Below are positions 46,015 to 56,260 of a stretch of 64,000 nt of DNA, one piece after another (the first letter of the stretch is position 1; the number at the start of each line of letters is the position of its first letter). The notes beneath the pieces are model-generated. The model worked only from the letters and a program-made list of their open reading frames with translations. It was not told the origin of the DNA and searched no databases. This stretch comes from Primulina eburnea (taxonomy: Eukaryota > Streptophyta > Magnoliopsida > Lamiales > Gesneriaceae). Made by a program: the position numbers and the translations under genes. The DNA lies in assembly GCF_022965805.1 (NCBI RefSeq), contig NC_133103.1, forward strand, positions 53,332,386-53,396,385, read 5' to 3'.

Positions 46015-46916
46015 ATATACCGCCTCGAAGAATTTCAGAAAAGGGCAGTACTTCGTCTGAACAGAGAGATGTATCAGAAACTCAGTTAGAAGAAAAGATG
46101 AAAGAATTTGAGTTATTACAGCCGCCGGTTTTGAATGGTACCGAGACATCTGAAGATTGTCAGAACTGGTTTGATGATATAGAAATCTTGTTTGATTTAC
46201 TTGACTGTACAGATGAACAGAGGGTTAAAATGGTGCCTTATCAGTTACGAGAAGCCGCCAGAAGTTGGTGGATTACCAGTAGAAGAATGTGGGCACAGAG
46301 AGGTACAGTGATGTCGTGGAAAATATTCAGAACTGAATTCTATCGAAGATTTTTCTCAGCTTCATACCGAGAAAACAAGAAATTAGAGTTTGAGAATTTA
46401 AGCCAAGGGCAGCTGAATATTGACCAATATATTGCTAAATTCTCTACTCTACTGCATTTTGCTCCTCATTTAGCTGGAAATGATGAAGCTGTAGTAAATC
46501 AGTTCATCAGAGGGCTGAATTCGGAGGTAGTTGCATTTATGAATATGCAGCGACCTTACCATTTTGCGGATATCCTGAGTAGAGCAAAGAGAGCTGAGGC
46601 GAGTCTGATTAGACAGCTAGGGAGGTTGTGTGTGAAACAACCCCAGACACAGCAATCCCCTCTCAGATTTGATCGCGGCAGTACGAGTGGGAAGCAAGAT
46701 TTGCTGAAAGCTCGGAAGAAGCCATTCAAGAAGTTAGGGAGTGTTTCCTCGAGTTCCAGTAGTTCTAGTCCGAGCTATACTGGAGTGTATTGCAGGAATT
46801 GCGGAGGGAGACATTCCACCGAGCAATGCCAGGGAGTGACTGGTAGATGCAATATTTGTGGACAGCCAGGACACTTTGCTAAAGTCTGTCCCCAGAAGCG
46901 TTCCAGAAGATTGTAG
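46015..46916 (+). CDS. gag: T4 gag, main exon
   Basis: Open from the predicted splice acceptor (TTGATATTCAG, AG at 46013-46014) to TAG at 46914-46916, about 299 codons. An in-frame TGA lies just upstream of the acceptor and the PPRR start is preceded by ATA, not ATG; the first ATG is 46098. The capsid domain lies at about residues 60-200 (RSWWITSRR, SQGQLNIDQYIAKF, FAPHLAGND). Then a Ser tract, YCRNCGGRHSTEQC, and the knuckle CNICGQPGHFAKVC. The stop lies 8 codons after the knuckle, matching T2 and T3. Structural protein for RNA packaging; no pol is encoded downstream, so the element would depend on enzymes supplied by another. Confidence 0.88.
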
Positions 46917-49648
46917 GGAACAGAGTTCCATTTTAAACACAGATCCAGAATTCGCAACAGGTACTATTCTTTATGATTCTATTGCATATGTATTGATATA
47001 TACTAATGCATTTGTTAAGAATATCTTTGACTGAGTTGCATGGAGATATGCTGTATCTGTTGGGTTTGTAAGTACTGTAGTATTGATGTCCTTGCTTGTT
47101 GAGGAAATGTGGATATCAGAGATTTCTGTATATATTGTATATTACAGTAAGATGAGAATGAAATAGAGATAAATTATGATGTACTTGTGTTTTCTGATTT
47201 GAACGCATTATTGATATGCATATGCTGAACAAGTACAGACATATTGGAGAATTTTTTCCAGAAATGGTAAGAGTCAGATCAGAGATGACTGATCAGTGGA
47301 GATACCACGATAAGGATTCTAGATTTAGAATTCCTTTGATATATGTATTGTTTATGACTCGATTAATACAGAAATGAGCAGATTGCATCCTTATGTATTC
47401 AGTAGATCCACTGAAATCGAGCCTAGCATTGGCAGATGTGCCAATGAAGTGTGAAGTGGCTGATGTTGCCAGATAAGATTTTAGAATTGCTTTATATCAG
47501 AAAGATAGATTTCAGAATGGAATTCAGATCAGATAATGATTGTTGTTTTAGATTCAGTACAGAATGATATTGAATGTACAGAATGATACAGAATGAATTG
47601 AAAGATCGGTAGAAGAATATCGACGAGGAGTTACATCTGCTTTAGTGTTTCTCTTTGGTATGTGTCCGTATCTTCAGAGATGTTCTGATGATTTTATGCT
47701 CAGTGTATCTATGAGATTTTGATCTACTTGCAGCATCTGATTGACTGAATCGAATATTTGAAGATTATATTGAATAATCTGAAAACTGTGATTATTGTAT
47801 ACAGAAACGATTCAGATAAGAATTTCACTTGAAACAGATGGTATTCAGATGAGGCAATATCTGAAGTTAGTATACAGATTGACTGTGATACAGTTGAAAT
47901 TAGGATCAGTGACAGAAAGTGATATCGATGTCAGAAAGATCAGAAATGTCAGAATTGTCAGAAATTTATTGTCTGATTTGGCAGATTATTTTATTCGACT
48001 GTTGCTTCATATCTGATGAGTATTGTTATTGTTTTAAATCAGTATTTGAGACATCTCCTATTGTGTTGGGAGCATCTTTTAATTGCAGATGAGATATAGC
48101 AGTTGATCAGAAGGACATAAAGATATTTACCAGAAATCCTTATTTTATGAGTTCACTGAACTCACTAGATCTGTATAGGATATTGATATTTCGTTTCTGA
48201 TTTGTTATTACTGTTGTTTTGAATCCGTATATGATACAGATTGTGGTGAACCGTTGAGATTGTATACAGTTCAGTTGTATCAGAGTTGATTTCGAGAGTT
48301 ACAGTAGTTCAGAAATATGATCAGAATGTTCAGAACTGTATTTTGATAATCAGAACCGAGCCTCAGTCAGAATAACAGATATGTGATTCTGTGTTTTGTG
48401 TGAAACTGATTATTTTGTGGTATCAGAATGTTTCAGAATTGTATAACAGAACTGATATCGATAGTCAGAGCCGAATACCAGGTAGGTATTTCTTCTTTAA
48501 TTTATGTTATTAACTGAATTGTTTATGTCGAATGGTTCGAATATGAAATCGCAGATAGTGTCAGAAATGCACAGTAGTGGATTCAGTTTTCATTCTGACG
48601 TCTGAGAATGTATGATATTCGAACAGATAGTTGTGATATAGACAGATTAAATCAGTTATAGCAGAATTTATGATGAAATGTTGGCAGAAATTGTACTGAT
48701 ATGTCTGAATCGCTAACAGAAAAAACAGAAAGAAAGAAATCAGAAGTTTATTACAGACTTTGTATATTTCTGATTCGATATGGGGAGTATATTTCGATGA
48801 ATTTCGTAATGAGATTATCCCAATATTTTCCAGATTGTGATATAATATGATTATGATTGACAGATTGTTCAATCTATATCTATTAGGTTGTACAAGATGA
48901 TGTACAAACAGAACCAAATGACACAGATTGATGTCAGAACATAGTCAGAGTGACTAGTAGACTATATCAGATTGTGATTTTGATTAAGTTTGCAATTATG
49001 GCAGATCCTACCATAAGTTATTTTGCAAGTTATTCACAGATTGACAGACAGTCAGAGTGTATTATCCAGATATTGGAAGATATCCCGAGAACTGTAATGC
49101 TGGATGTTAGCACTAGATGATATTTCATATTGTCATTATATGAACTATTGTATAATTATAGCTATCAGATTATCAGATGGGTAATGAGATAGTTACAGAC
49201 AAGATATTATACAGTGAATACTACAGATTTTTAATTCTTTGGAAGAACTTCGAAGGAAGATGAAGATATTTCAGAAAGAACAGATGTCATAAACCAACAT
49301 CGGATGATGTTGATTGGTATTTGAGGTCGAGGATTGAATATGTCCTAGATCGAGAGCAGCAGATTTAACGATGGTTGGCTGTATTGGATCATTATAGACT
49401 ATGGAGTGGTTTATACGGAGGTTGTAACCCACATGGCAAAATTGATTTTGTCATAATTAAATTGAGAAGTATTATGACAATATACTTCATGAAGTCTTAT
49501 TCCAGATTTGAAATCAGAGATTGATACAAGAAAGAGATTTCAGAATGGATTCAGTAAGATGAGAGTTTTGATTTAAAACTCTGTATATATTTTTTTTTCT
49601 GATATATCTGAATTGATTACTTGCGAGTTCGAGGACGAACTCAGATCT
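46917..49648 (+). other. T4 internal region, decayed pol
   Basis: AT-rich with many TCAGA words. Relics in element sense: protease-RT linker at 47260-47476 (MVRVRSEMTDQW, SVDPLKSSLALADVP), integrase VIVDRL-like block about 48850-48960, and C-terminal FEDELRS at about 49628. No catalytic motif or intact frame. Confidence 0.6.
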
Positions 49649-49662
49649 AAGAGGGGGAGAAA
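49649..49662 (+). other. T4 polypurine tract
   Basis: AAGAGGGGGAGAAA directly before the 3' LTR start TGTAAGGCCC. Confidence 0.85.
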
Positions 49663-49888
49663 TGTAAGGCCCGAGAAATGTAAAGCCTGAGAATTCCTAA
49701 TCTTCATTAACGCGATATTCGCAGATATGAGAATGCATGTTATGTCATGAGAAGCACTATGAAATGCCAAGATTTCGACTCTGTTAATCCGGAATTATGG
49801 AATTTTAATTGCTGTGATTATAGCCGAACCATACCGAGACTGAATTGGGCAAAGCATTTAAATTACTCAAGTTTCGGGCAGAACTAGT

Positions 49889-50089
49889 GGCGCCTGAGCG
49901 GTAAGAAGTGACCGCCCGAGCGCCAATGTTCAATGGAATTATGTTCGGGCAGAATGTGTGGCGCTAAATTACCGCCCGAGCGCCAGAACCAAACATCGCG
50001 GGCAGAACCTTCCGCGCCCGGGCGGTAGAACTTAACCGCCCGAGCGCCGAGCTCGCGCCCGGGCGGTAAGATTCGACCGCCCGAGCGCC
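49889..50089 (+). repeat. T4 3' LTR palindrome array
   Basis: As the 5' copy, but the third unit has lost part of its sequence (GGCGCTAAATTACCGCC around 49963). Units that are damaged in the 5' LTR (CGCACCCGGGCGGT, ACCGCCCAAGCGCC, ACCGCCTGAGCGCC) are intact here. Confidence 0.9.
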
Positions 50090-50136
50090 AGCGAGATTTG
50101 GCAAAAGTGAGCCACGTATCTTAAGCATGCAACGTA

Positions 50137-50138
<2 letters not shown>

Positions 50139-50215
<77 letters not shown>
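50139..50215. repeat. Expanded TA microsatellite at the T4 3' LTR TATA box
   Basis: About 38 uninterrupted AT repeats where the 5' LTR has about 5, flanked by identical sequence on both sides (AACGTATG and AAGTTCTTCTTCAG). Confidence 0.95.
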
Positions 50216-50217
<2 letters not shown>

Positions 50218-51958
50218 TTCTTCTTCAGAAAGGATAAGGAAGAACGAGAAAGGAAGCACGAGAAATTCCTCCAGAAATCCTTACGCCTTTTGTGTAAAAT
50301 CCGCCCGTCTGATTTTAAATCCGACTTCAGTACCGTGTTTTTATCAACACAGGCTACAACTAGACGTAAGTTTTATTACGTTTAGACGTGATTTGAATTT
50401 ATGATATGGTCAGAATTTAGTATGCATCAGATATGGTGTTTCTACTGCAGTAGCCATTGTATAATTGAAGTCAGATTAAAGAATAGACTTGTTATACAAT
50501 TGTTATGATTTTCAGAGTTGAATTTATTGAGATTCGATATCAGAGTTGAGTTATTACTGATTTAGGTGTACCGATATTCAGATTATGGATTGTACTGATA
50601 TTGATTATGAATTCTGGTATTTTATTTGTTATGTTCAGATTGACGGGGTTATTCAGATTGTATTATTATACCGTCGAAATATCAGTTGATGTAGATTGAT
50701 CAGATTCAGTATTGATTCAGATCGTATTGTGATATCGATGACATGAATTGAATTGTATCTTGTTCAGATATTGATCAGATTATGTACTGAGTTGAGTATT
50801 GATCAGAACAGATTGTGAATTGAGTTATTCATTGATACTATGTATTCGATATTGTCTTTTCAGATTGGATATGGACAGAGTTGAATACAGGTCATCGTCT
50901 TCGTCAGACAGGGAAGACAAAGGTATAATTCATGTGATACTCGGGAAGCCACAACTCAAATGAGATCTCATTTTGAGTTTCCCAATAAAATCACATACTA
51001 GACTGTTATTTATACTTTGAGATGTTTATGCTTTGATTTTAGAATTGTATTCAAGTGTATGAGATTACCGCCATATTCAGATATGAATATGATTGTGCTT
51101 TGTTTACAGATTGATATTCATTGCATCTAAGATAGGAGAGTCTTTGACAGTCATTGTCAATTATCTAGATGTTCGGTGTATCTCAGCTTAGGAGCAGCTA
51201 TGACTCCTTTGTCAGCCGTCGATACAGCTCAGACCGAAGTCTAGGAATAAGACGTACAGTCACCCCGATTTGGAGAGTAGGTGACAGCCATTGACGTCTT
51301 ATTCACACCGGGATCCCTAGAGTTATAGTTGAGTCGAGTCTAGACATGATTTGACTAGAACTGCATGTGTTTATGGATGTGGTTTCATAGACTATGGAAC
51401 CCATGTTTATTGCTTTCAGTAATGACATCATGTTTTTATGATTTGATTGAGTTGCATGTTTATCTGATTCGAGTTGCATGCTTATTTTGAATTGATTTCA
51501 TAGATTATGAAATCTATTGCTTTGAATATATTCATGATAGCATGTCTTATGATTTAGATTGTTTATATACATGCTTACCATGTTTTATACTGGGATTTAT
51601 TCTCACCGGAGTTATCCGGCTGTTGTCTTGTTTTGTATGTGTGCATGACAACAGGTGGGACTGGATCGGGGTCAAGAGGATGAGGAGAGAAGAAGAGTTA
51701 GCGTGGTGATTCCGGACTTACTGTAGATTTGGGTTATTACTTGAACTTAGTAACTGAACCTTAGACTTAGATTGTACAGTATTGTACTTTTCTACTGAAT
51801 TGTAGTTGTTAGACAGAGATGTATATTATTTAGATTCCATTACCTTCCGCATTTACATTTTAAAAAGAAAAATTTTTAGACCCTGTTTATCAGAACTGAT
51901 AATTAAATCCCAAAAGAAAGATTAAGAAGATGATTAGCGTCCGGGTCCCCACAGTAGT

Positions 51959-52418
51959 GGTGGTGTTGTTCGTCCCGCCTTCTTCTCTCTCGATGGTGGA
52001 ACGGCGACGGCGGTGCGTGGAATGGCGGCGGCGCGGCGCGGTTCGAAGCGAAGAAGACTGAAAATAGGGTTAATTTTGAAGGAAAATGTGGATCGATCGA
52101 AATGAGCTCGCACGTCTGAATTGAAGGATATATATATATATATATATGATATAATCGATATAAAATTAATTAAATACGGTTCATCTTTTACTTCAGTATG
52201 AACTTATTTTCCTTATTTTTTACTTCATCAACATTGATATGCCGAAGTAAAATATAATAAAAAAATATAGTGAAGCCCGTGTTTTTAAACATCCGAAGTA
52301 AAATATATTATTTTACTTCGCTTGTGTTATTACTGAAGTTATTGATAATGTATTACTTCGTAATTTATTATTGCCGAAGTAACGTCTGTCGAAGTAAAAT
52401 CCGATTTTTCTACTAGTG
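51959..52418. repeat. CACTA right subterminal repeats and terminal inverted repeat
   Basis: GC-rich promoter-side sequence (51959-52080), a TA tract near 52130-52149, then CGAAGTAA/TTACTTCG-type motifs from 52170 to the terminal repeat at 52402-52418. Confidence 0.85.
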
Positions 52419-52421
52419 GTA

Positions 52422-52577
52422 GGACTTACCCTTAGCCTACTAAAACTCTTAGTTACACAACTCCGTAAAAATGAATACAACAAAGTTCTGGAAAAGACTA
52501 TTTTTCAGTTTACAAACTCTTCTCAATGATATAGTAAAATGTTTTAGCTTGAAGAGAGTTATGAAACAGTAACAACA
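52422..52577 (-). mobile_element. Copia 5' LTR, segment 3 of 3
   Basis: It continues from the CACTA target site GTA (52419-52421) with GGACTTACCCTTAGCC and ends about 52577 at AACAACA, an inverted match to the other terminus TGTTG. Pararetrovirus coding sequence begins immediately after. The exact end is inferred from the TG/CA terminal rule. Confidence 0.6.
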
Positions 52578-53493
52578 CAAAATAATCTCAGAAGATCGTA
52601 TATTGATAATATTACTTTATTAATTGATAATTCTTATAAGAAAAAATTCATTGCTATGATAGATAGTGGTGCAGATTTAAATGTTATACAGAAAGGATTA
52701 ATTCCTACGAAACATTTTTATAAAACTACTCATTCTCTTTCTCATGCAGGAGGAGAACCGTTATAAATAAATTATAAAATATCAAAAGCATATATTTGAA
52801 AAGATAAAAACTGTTTTCAAACCAGTTTTTTAATAGCAAAAGATATTTCTAGCCAACTTATACTTGGTCTTCCTTTTATTTATCAAATATATCCTTTAAC
52901 TTATGTTGATGAGACAAGTATTATAGGAACTTTTCAAAGTAATCCTATTTCCTTTCAGTTCATAACTAAACATGTTCATAGAATTTTAAATGAATTACAA
53001 GAAAAGATTGAAAGAAAAACTTTTCAAATAAATTCTTTAAAAGAAGAAGCAAAAAATCTAACTATAGATGATAAATTACAAAATCCTAAATTACAGGAAA
53101 AAATTAAAATTATATATAATAAATTTTCTTCAGAAATATGTAATGATCTACCAAAGCCTTTTTGGAATCGTAAGAAACATATTATTTCTCTTCCATATGA
53201 AGATAATTTTGATGAAAAAAATATTCCTACCAAAGCATGATCCTTGCCAAATGAATTCTGAATATTTAAAATTATGTAAGAATGAAATTCATTCATTATT
53301 AGAAAAATGTTTAATAAAACCTTCTCAATCTTCTTGGTCATATACTAATTTTTATGTTAACAAACATTTTGAGCAAGAAAGAGGAGTTTTTAGATTAGTA
53401 ATAAATTACAAACCTCTTAATAAGGTTTTAAAATGGATTAGACATCCTATTTTTGATAATAAAAAAAAAAATTTATTAGATAGACTTGTATGT
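52578..53493 (+). pseudogene. Endogenous pararetrovirus: protease and N-terminal reverse transcriptase, decayed
   Basis: Plus-strand caulimovirid-like sequence. An aspartic protease region shows the DSGA active-site motif near 52662 and an LILGLPF-like stretch near 52860. A reverse-transcriptase start follows at 53250-53490 (FRLVINYKPLN). Stop codons and frame shifts interrupt it, for example near 52767. It is cut at 53493 by LTR T5, and the next viral sequence (about 61278) begins well downstream in reverse transcriptase. The movement and coat parts would lie upstream, where the copia element sits. Integrated copies of this kind are common in plant genomes; this one is inactive. Confidence 0.8.
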
Positions 53494-54002
53494 TGTGGGG
53501 ACCCGGACGCTAATCCAGTTCTTAATCATCATTGGACTAATTAATCAATTATAAAACAGGATCTAAATTTTTTTTTAAAAAATGCGGAACGTAGTGACAT
53601 AAAATATATATACATCTCAGTATGTAAAAGTACATATCATGTATCACATACATTTATTTAACTAAGGTTTAACAACTAGTATCAAGTGTCCAACCCTATC
53701 TATAATCCAAGTCAGAAGTCTCCACTCTATCACGATCTCTCCTCATCTCCTGGACCCTGATCATGTCCCACCTGTTGTCATGTACACATACAAACAAGAC
53801 AACAACCGGATAATTCCGGTGAGAATATAATCCCAGTATAAATCAACGAACATGCAATCATATAAACGAGTATAAAGCATGTAACATGTAACAGCAATAT
53901 ATATCAAAAGCTGAAATAAAATCATTATCACATTGTCAAACATATACGTGACTCCACGTCTCATACTAGACTCAATCCTAGTCTAGGGATCCCGGTTTCC
54001 AG

Positions 54003-54134
54003 ATGTGGTGTTCCTATATCGAATTCCGTAATAGAAAGAACAGTGATTCCATTACTCGATATAACCAAATATGGTGTTCCTATATCGAATTCCGTAATAG
54101 AAGAATTCTCATTCTATTTACTCGATATAACCAA
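54003..54134. repeat. Tandem duplication of about 67 bp in T5
   Basis: Two copies sharing TGGTGTTCCTATATCGAATT and a following ACTCGATATAACCAAA end, at 54003-54069 and 54070-54134, with slight differences. A local event within this LTR. Confidence 0.8.
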
Positions 54135-54459
54135 ACATCCGGTGTCCTGACCTTACCGTCATGGACTGTAGCTCTATCGCTAATATCCTATCTTGAGACA
54201 TCGTGCAATGTGCCCGTGGCGATACCACCACTATCAGGCACTTCTGTTACAAGATTACTCGTCTAACACCTGTCATCTATAATTCAAGAAAACAAGTACA
54301 TCAGTCAATTCACTGCAAATGTCAATGTAATAAAATAAAGTATGAGATTTAGGGAAACTCAAGTCTAAACCGACTTAAGTCGATCTCCCAATACCACATT
54401 GACTTATACCTTTCGTTTGTAGTCACGGTCTGAAGCAATCTCAATTCTGAACTCAAGAC

Positions 54460-54793
54460 TGTAGTGACCCGTTCCAGAATCACCTACTAATCAAGAACTA
54501 AGCATGCGATTAACTTAATTAAAAACAATCAGAAATAAAGGCGGAAAACTGTCACCAAAAGATATTTATACAACCCAATCGAAAATCCAGGACAACTCAA
54601 CTAAAATGAAATATACGGTACAACCATATCGAATCAAAAAGATACCGAAGAACTAAACCAACCAGCTACTCAACGTCCTCCTCCTCCTCCTCCTGAGCTG
54701 TCCAACCTGAGGCCTGCCCCGTGGGAATGGGGTGTCCAAGATAAACAAAACCGAGGACATGAGCGATAAGAACGCCCAGTACAAAAGCATGAG
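54460..54793 (-). repeat. Inverted copy of the R LTR 3' end
   Basis: Starts TGTAGTGACCCG, the reverse complement of the LTR end at 57385, and matches 57053-57385 with few differences, including the CCTCCTCCT run (54676-54693) against AGGAGGAGG (57150-57168). Confidence 0.92.
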
Positions 54794-55770
54794 TGGATCG
54801 ACTCACCAAGTCTGCTCATTTTCTGCCATATAACCGTGATTTCACTTTCGATCGTATGGCTCGCTTGTATATTCAAGAGATTTTACGTCTGCATGGAGTG
54901 CCAGTCAGTATTGTTAGTGACAGAGATCCTCGTTTTACCTCACGATTTTGGGGTAGTTTCCAGTCAGCATTGGGCACTTCACTAAGTTTGAGTACGGCTT
55001 ATCATCCAGAGACCGACGGTCAGACAGAGAGGACTATCCGTACACTTGAGGATATGATGCGAGCTTGTGTTATGGATTTCGGACCCGCTTGGCAGGATCA
55101 TTTGCCTTTGATTGAGTTCGCGTACAACAACAGCTATCATCGTAGTATTGGTATGGCACTATTTGAGGCGTTGTATGGGCGACGTTGTCGTACTCCATTA
55201 TTCTGGGACGAAGTTGGGGAACGACATGTTGAGGGACCGGAGTTAGTCCAGCAGGCTATTGATAAGGTTGCAGTAATCAAGAAACGGATTAAGATCGCTC
55301 AGGATCGACAGGCTAGTTATGCGAACACCAAGCGGCGACCTCTTTTTTTTCAGCCAGGTGAGAAAGTGTTTCTCCGAGTTTCGCCTTTTCGCAGGATTTT
55401 GAGATTTGGTCTCAAGGGTAAGCTGTCTCCGAGATTTATTGGTCCATTTGAAATATTGGAAAGCGTGGGAGTTTTGGCTTACAGACTTGCATTGCCGCCA
55501 TACCTATCAAGTATTCATGATGTATTCCACGTATCTTTGTTGAGACGATACGTAGCAGATGAGTCTCACATCTTGCATCCCTCTGAAGTTCAACTAAATT
55601 CGGATTTGTCTTACGTGGAACGACCAGTGCGGATTCTCGATCGCAAAGACAAGGTATTGCGGAATAAGATCATTCCTCTTGTCTTAGTTCAGTGGCAGCG
55701 CAGAGGCACTGAAGAAGCCACTTGGGAGCTAGAGAGTCGTATGCGTTCGGAGCATCCAGAGCTCTTTTGA
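54793..55770 (+). pseudogene. pol: R integrase C-terminal half with chromodomain, 5'-truncated
   Basis: Open frame of 325 codons beginning in the integrase catalytic core at [11 protein letters not shown]. It continues through [16 protein letters not shown] (catalytic Asp), TAYHPETDGQTERTIRTLE (catalytic Glu), EALYGRRCRTPLFWDEVGE, the GKLSPRFIGPFEILE stretch and a chromodomain-like end (VQWQRRGTEEATWELESRM). All upstream domains (gag, protease, reverse transcriptase, RNase H and the integrase zinc region) are gone. The ATG at 54793 is created at the junction and is not the natural start. It cannot act as an integrase. Confidence 0.92.
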
Positions 55771-55991
55771 GTTGTACTGTAGTTGTACTATGGATGTGTG
55801 TGTGTGTTTTCCGCTGTAATCCAAAGATCAGTTGTGTTCAACAACAATTGAGATATAATAACAATGTTGTTACTCCTTTTTGTTCATCCTATAAACCTGA
55901 TTTCGAGGACGAAATCTTTTTAAGGGGGGGAGAATGTAGTATCCCGATTCCTAATTTGAGTTAATTATTGGATTAATTATTTTCGGTGGGA

Positions 55992-56244
55992 TCGGAAGGA
56001 CCGAACCGGGTTCGGATCGTCCGATAATGGTTCGGATCGTCCGAGCCAGATGTCGGATCGTCCGAGCCAGGTGGCTGGACCCGTGGCAGACATGCAGAAT
56101 TCGGATCGTCCGAGCAAGGGTTCGGATCGTCCGAGACAGGTGGCTGGACACGTAGAACGCATGCAAGGTTCGGATCGTCCGAAGTGGGTTCGGATCGTCC
56201 GAGTGTACCGGATCGGAGCTTCCGAAGTGGATCGGATCGTCCGA
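55992..56244 (+). repeat. R LTR palindrome array (TCGGA-TCG-TCCGA, 10 units)
   Basis: Units start at 55992, 56012, 56032, 56053, 56101, 56122, 56170, 56190, 56213 and 56232; steps 20, 20, 21, 48, 21, 48, 20, 23, 19. Arms are kept while the 3-bp centre varies (AGG, TCG, GCT). In the first unit, the arm change TCGGA/ACCGA leaves one mismatch. Confidence 0.92.
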
Positions 56245-56252
56245 ACATTGGC

Positions 56253-56260
56253 TATAAATA
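56253..56260 (+). promoter_or_regulatory. R LTR TATA box
   Basis: GCTATAAATAGAGG, 8 bp after the last palindrome. The best TATA box in the window and the clearest sign that the arrays are promoter-proximal. Confidence 0.85.

Larger units (their letters stand above)
43451..51953 (+). mobile_element. T4: gag-only LTR retrotransposon of family T, plus strand
   Basis: Perfect duplication GTAGT (43446-43450, 51954-51958). 5' LTR 43451-45686, primer-binding site 45692-45703, gag 46015-46916, decayed pol 46917-49648, polypurine tract 49649-49662, 3' LTR 49663-51953. The LTR R/U5 part matches T1-T3, but the U3 array uses a different motif (GGCGC-CCGA-GCGGT). Confidence 0.95.
49663..51953 (+). repeat. 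T4 3' LTR
   Basis: 2291 bp, very similar to the 5' LTR but with a much longer TA tract (50139-50215), a short deletion in the third array unit near 49965, and a few substitutions. Confidence 0.94.
34450..52418 (-). mobile_element. CACTA (En/Spm) DNA transposon, interrupted by T4
   Basis: Terminal inverted repeats CACTAGTAGAAAAATCG at 34450-34466 and its reverse complement at 52402-52418; 3-bp duplication GTA (34447-34449, 52419-52421). Subterminal regions are packed with TTACTTCG/CGAAGTAA motifs. Two minus-strand genes: a TNP2-like transposase and a second gene ending in a Ulp1-type protease domain. Without T4 the element is about 9.5 kb. Confidence 0.95.

Noticed and set aside
50032..50259. 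Frame encoding an Ile-Tyr repeat
   Set aside because: Translation of the expanded AT tract in the T4 3' LTR.
54793..54876. ATG at 54793 as a real start of an integrase-like gene
   Set aside because: The codon lies at the junction with the inverted LTR end and the homology to integrase continues upstream in relatives; it is a chance start.
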